A stretch of 64,000 nt of DNA. Origin: Thermohalobaculum sp963700775 (lineage in GTDB: Bacteria; Pseudomonadota; Alphaproteobacteria; Rhodobacterales; Rhodobacteraceae). The translations under genes were made by a program, and so were the position numbers. Of this stretch, positions 62,094 to 64,000 are shown piece by piece (position 1 is the stretch's first letter; the number at the start of each line of letters is the position of its first letter). The notes under the pieces are model-generated. The model did not search any database. It worked only from the letters and a program-made list of their open reading frames with translations, and was not told where the DNA came from. The stretch is taken from contig CAVOYU010000002.1 in NCBI GenBank assembly GCA_963700775.1, positions 186,001 to 250,000 on the forward strand, written 5' to 3'.

Positions 62094-63953
62094 TTACTCC
62101 GGTAGACCCGCCAGCAGCAGGCCTTCCCGGACCCGCCGGCCGATGTCCTTCGAATAAGCCTCCGCCTCGATGTATTCTGCTGCAGAAAAGCCCGGTCGCT
62201 TCTCCAGCAGCTTTGCGCCCTCCGTGCGGGCGTCCTCGATCCGGCCAGCCAGTGCAAGGGCGCTGACGTTCAAGGTAGGTGCCCCGATGTTCGGGAACTT
62301 AGTCGCATTGAAGTGCCTGACGGCTTCGTCGTACCGGCCCACGCCGAACGCGGCAACCTGCAGGCCATAATTGTACCAGTCGCCGTGATACGGATTCAGG
62401 CGGACGGCCTTCGCAGCAATCGCATGTCCTTCCTCGAAACGATCTAGCCAGGGCAAGATAAATCCGCCCCACATCATCAACAGGTCGGTGTTGTTGGGCT
62501 CGAGTTCCAGCGCGCGCTCGTAGGATGCAATGGCTTCCTCGCGTTGGCCAAGATCCCAGAACTGAACGGATCCCAACACCATGTGTGCATTCGCCGAATC
62601 CGGATCGAGAGTCACGGCGCGCCTGGCGCTCTCGGCGGCCTTTTGAACCGCAACATCGTATTCGATCGTCCGCCAGTCGTTCCAAGCTTCCTGCGCATAC
62701 GTCCACGCCAGCCCGATATAAGCGCCTGCGAACTCGGGGTCCCGCTCCACTGCGGTCAACAACAGCTTCAGGGCTTTCTGATTGTTTTCCCGGCCGAACT
62801 GATCGCGGATATCCTTGGCCATCAGCGTCAGCTCATACGCGCTCAGATCTTTCGGCGCCTTGCGCTTCGCGCGCGCGAGCTCGGCTTGGCCGACAAGCCC
62901 GTACTCACCAGATAGCAAGGCGGTGATCCGGGCCGAGATATCGTCCTGAATCTCGAAGAAGTCGGCCGTTCTACGCCGGTATTTCTCGGCCCAGACGATG
63001 TTGCCGGCCATCGCGTCGACAAGCTCGACATTGATGCGCAGGTCGTCGCCCCCGCGTTGGATGGTGCCCTGCACGACATAGCGCACACCCATATCCTGGG
63101 CGACCTCGGCCGGGGTGGTTGCCTTGTCCCTGTAGGACTGCATCGAGTTGCTGGAAATCACCACGAATGTGCGCGCGCGTGACAGGCTGGCCGTCAGGTC
63201 GACGGCTAGGCCGTCGCGCAGCACGTCCCGATCCGACGTGTCGCCGATCCGCGAGAACGGCAGCACGGCGATAGACGGCTTGTCCGACAGCGCATACTGC
63301 ATCTGTGCTGCATCGGCCGGCGTGAAATCCGTCTGCGCGGACCACCAGATCCCGCCGGCCGCGAGCACCAGTAACAGCGCTGCCGCTGCTCCGGCCAACG
63401 CCCGGCGCGGACGCCGCCGCGCCACCGGCAGGCCGGTCGCCTCGTCCACCACCTGAAAGACCCGTACCGGCGTCGAAATGTTCTTCAACTGCTGTTCGCC
63501 CATCGGGCGAAATCCGACGCCGGCCTTGGTCTTCAGATGATCGTAGGCCTCGCCTGACACAACGATGCCGCCCGGTTCGGCCAGCGCCTCCAGCCGGGCG
63601 GCGATGTTGACGCCATCGCCATAGACATCATCGTCCTCGACGATGATGTCGCCGAGGTTGACGGCCACGCGGTAGCGGATGCGCCGATCCTCGGGCTGGT
63701 CCGCCTCGCGCGCCGTCATCTCCTTCTGGATGCGTACGGCAGCGCGCACCGCTTCGACCACCGAGGGGAACTCGGCGATCAGCCCGTCTCCGGTCTGCTT
63801 GACGATGCGGCCGCGCGCGCGCTCGATCTCGGGACCGATCAGTTCGGCGAAATGGCGCTTCTGCCGCGTGATGACGTTGATTTCGTCCAGTTCCACGAGG
63901 CGGCTGAAGCCGACCATGTCGGCAGCGACGATTGCGGCGATTCTGCGTTCCAA
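62094..63953 (-). CDS. Class III adenylate/guanylate cyclase with TPR repeats (TTG start)
   Basis: A 619-residue protein. Residues 1-165 are a class III nucleotidyl cyclase domain with metal Asp12 (AADMVGFSRLV) and Asp56 (QTGDGLIAEF), followed by VNLGDIIVEDDDVYGDGVNIAARL. A membrane segment lies at about 186-206. Then comes a TolB/FlgO-like part (KPSIAVLPFSRIG) and six or more TPR units (about 390-600). The start codon is TTG at 63953 with GAGGG seven bases upstream, and the cyclase strand begins right there. It makes cAMP or cGMP at the inner membrane; rhizobial and marine relatives are numerous. The rest of the window does not reveal the signal. Confidence 0.9.
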   Translation of the reverse strand: MERRIAAIVAADMVGFSRLVELDEINVITRQKRHFAELIGPEIERARGRIVKQTGDGLIAEFPSVVEAVRAAVRIQKEMTAREADQPEDRRIRYRVAVNLGDIIVEDDDVYGDGVNIAARLEALAEPGGIVVSGEAYDHLKTKAGVGFRPMGEQQLKNISTPVRVFQVVDEATGLPVARRRPRRALAGAAAALLLVLAAGGIWWSAQTDFTPADAAQMQYALSDKPSIAVLPFSRIGDTSDRDVLRDGLAVDLTASLSRARTFVVISSNSMQSYRDKATTPAEVAQDMGVRYVVQGTIQRGGDDLRINVELVDAMAGNIVWAEKYRRRTADFFEIQDDISARITALLSGEYGLVGQAELARAKRKAPKDLSAYELTLMAKDIRDQFGRENNQKALKLLLTAVERDPEFAGAYIGLAWTYAQEAWNDWRTIEYDVAVQKAAESARRAVTLDPDSANAHMVLGSVQFWDLGQREEAIASYERALELEPNNTDLLMMWGGFILPWLDRFEEGHAIAAKAVRLNPYHGDWYNYGLQVAAFGVGRYDEAVRHFNATKFPNIGAPTLNVSALALAGRIEDARTEGAKLLEKRPGFSAAEYIEAEAYSKDIGRRVREGLLLAGLPE

Positions 63954-64000
63954 AGCAGAGCCCTCGGATCACGATGAGCATCGAAGGTCATTTATCATAC

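Overview
The window is 64 kb of GC-rich, gene-dense DNA from an alphaproteobacterium. The evidence is the overall codon usage, FCD-type GntR regulators, spermidine/putrescine-type ABC operons, a PrtD-type secretion system with several RTX proteins, an Anbu gene cluster and a CysD/CysNC pair. The order cannot be fixed from sequence alone; a marine-type Rhodobacterales or Rhodospirillales relative is plausible. No rRNA, tRNA, CRISPR array or insertion sequence was seen.

Layout. 1-1090: end of an MCE/Mla-type lipid-transport operon. 1239-6829: hyuA-hyuB-gntR-M24 amidohydrolase operon behind a promoter with an inverted repeat. 6908-8978: two-component pair (minus). 9064-11028: RTX protein with a DUF4114-like domain (minus). 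11178-16186: GntR regulator diverging from a potD-B-C-A-like operon, with tandem palindromes between them. 16410-25432: a tailspike-like beta-helix protein followed by a surface-polysaccharide region (flippase, two glycosyltransferases, HAD phosphatase, UbiA-like membrane protein, nucleotidyltransferase-fold protein). 25867-40083: a giant animal-heme-peroxidase/RTX protein, then a type I secretion operon (ABC, a membrane-anchored RTX protein, HlyD adaptor), followed by a convergent LuxR-type regulator. 41368-43952: DUF3300/DUF2950 envelope pair. 44486-49503: ATP-grasp, alpha-E, transglutaminase, glutaminase and Anbu. 49649-53900: cysD-cysNC and a split thiamine-diphosphate decarboxylase. 53983-54783: small RTX protein. 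55125-61199: cupin, MFS transporter, and a Rieske oxygenase operon with a second polyamine-type ABC transporter. 61217-61759: a chloramphenicol-phosphotransferase-like kinase between two copies of the ABC gene's tail. 62094-63953: class III adenylate cyclase with TPRs.

How the parts fit. The type I secretion system can export the peroxidase beside it and probably the two distant RTX proteins, whose C termini end in an acidic residue followed by hydrophobic ones. The Anbu cluster has the known gene order, with a glutaminase inserted. Both ABC transporters belong to the polyamine/opine class, but the second has no binding protein here.

Quality warning. Twelve genes-internal reading-frame breaks were found at otherwise well-conserved places: potA, flippase, eight in the peroxidase, the operon RTX protein and the decarboxylase alpha subunit. 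Each is explained by one extra base, and the peroxidase also has one in-frame stop. A bias to single-base insertions suggests residual sequencing error at least as much as true decay, so those genes may be intact in the organism.
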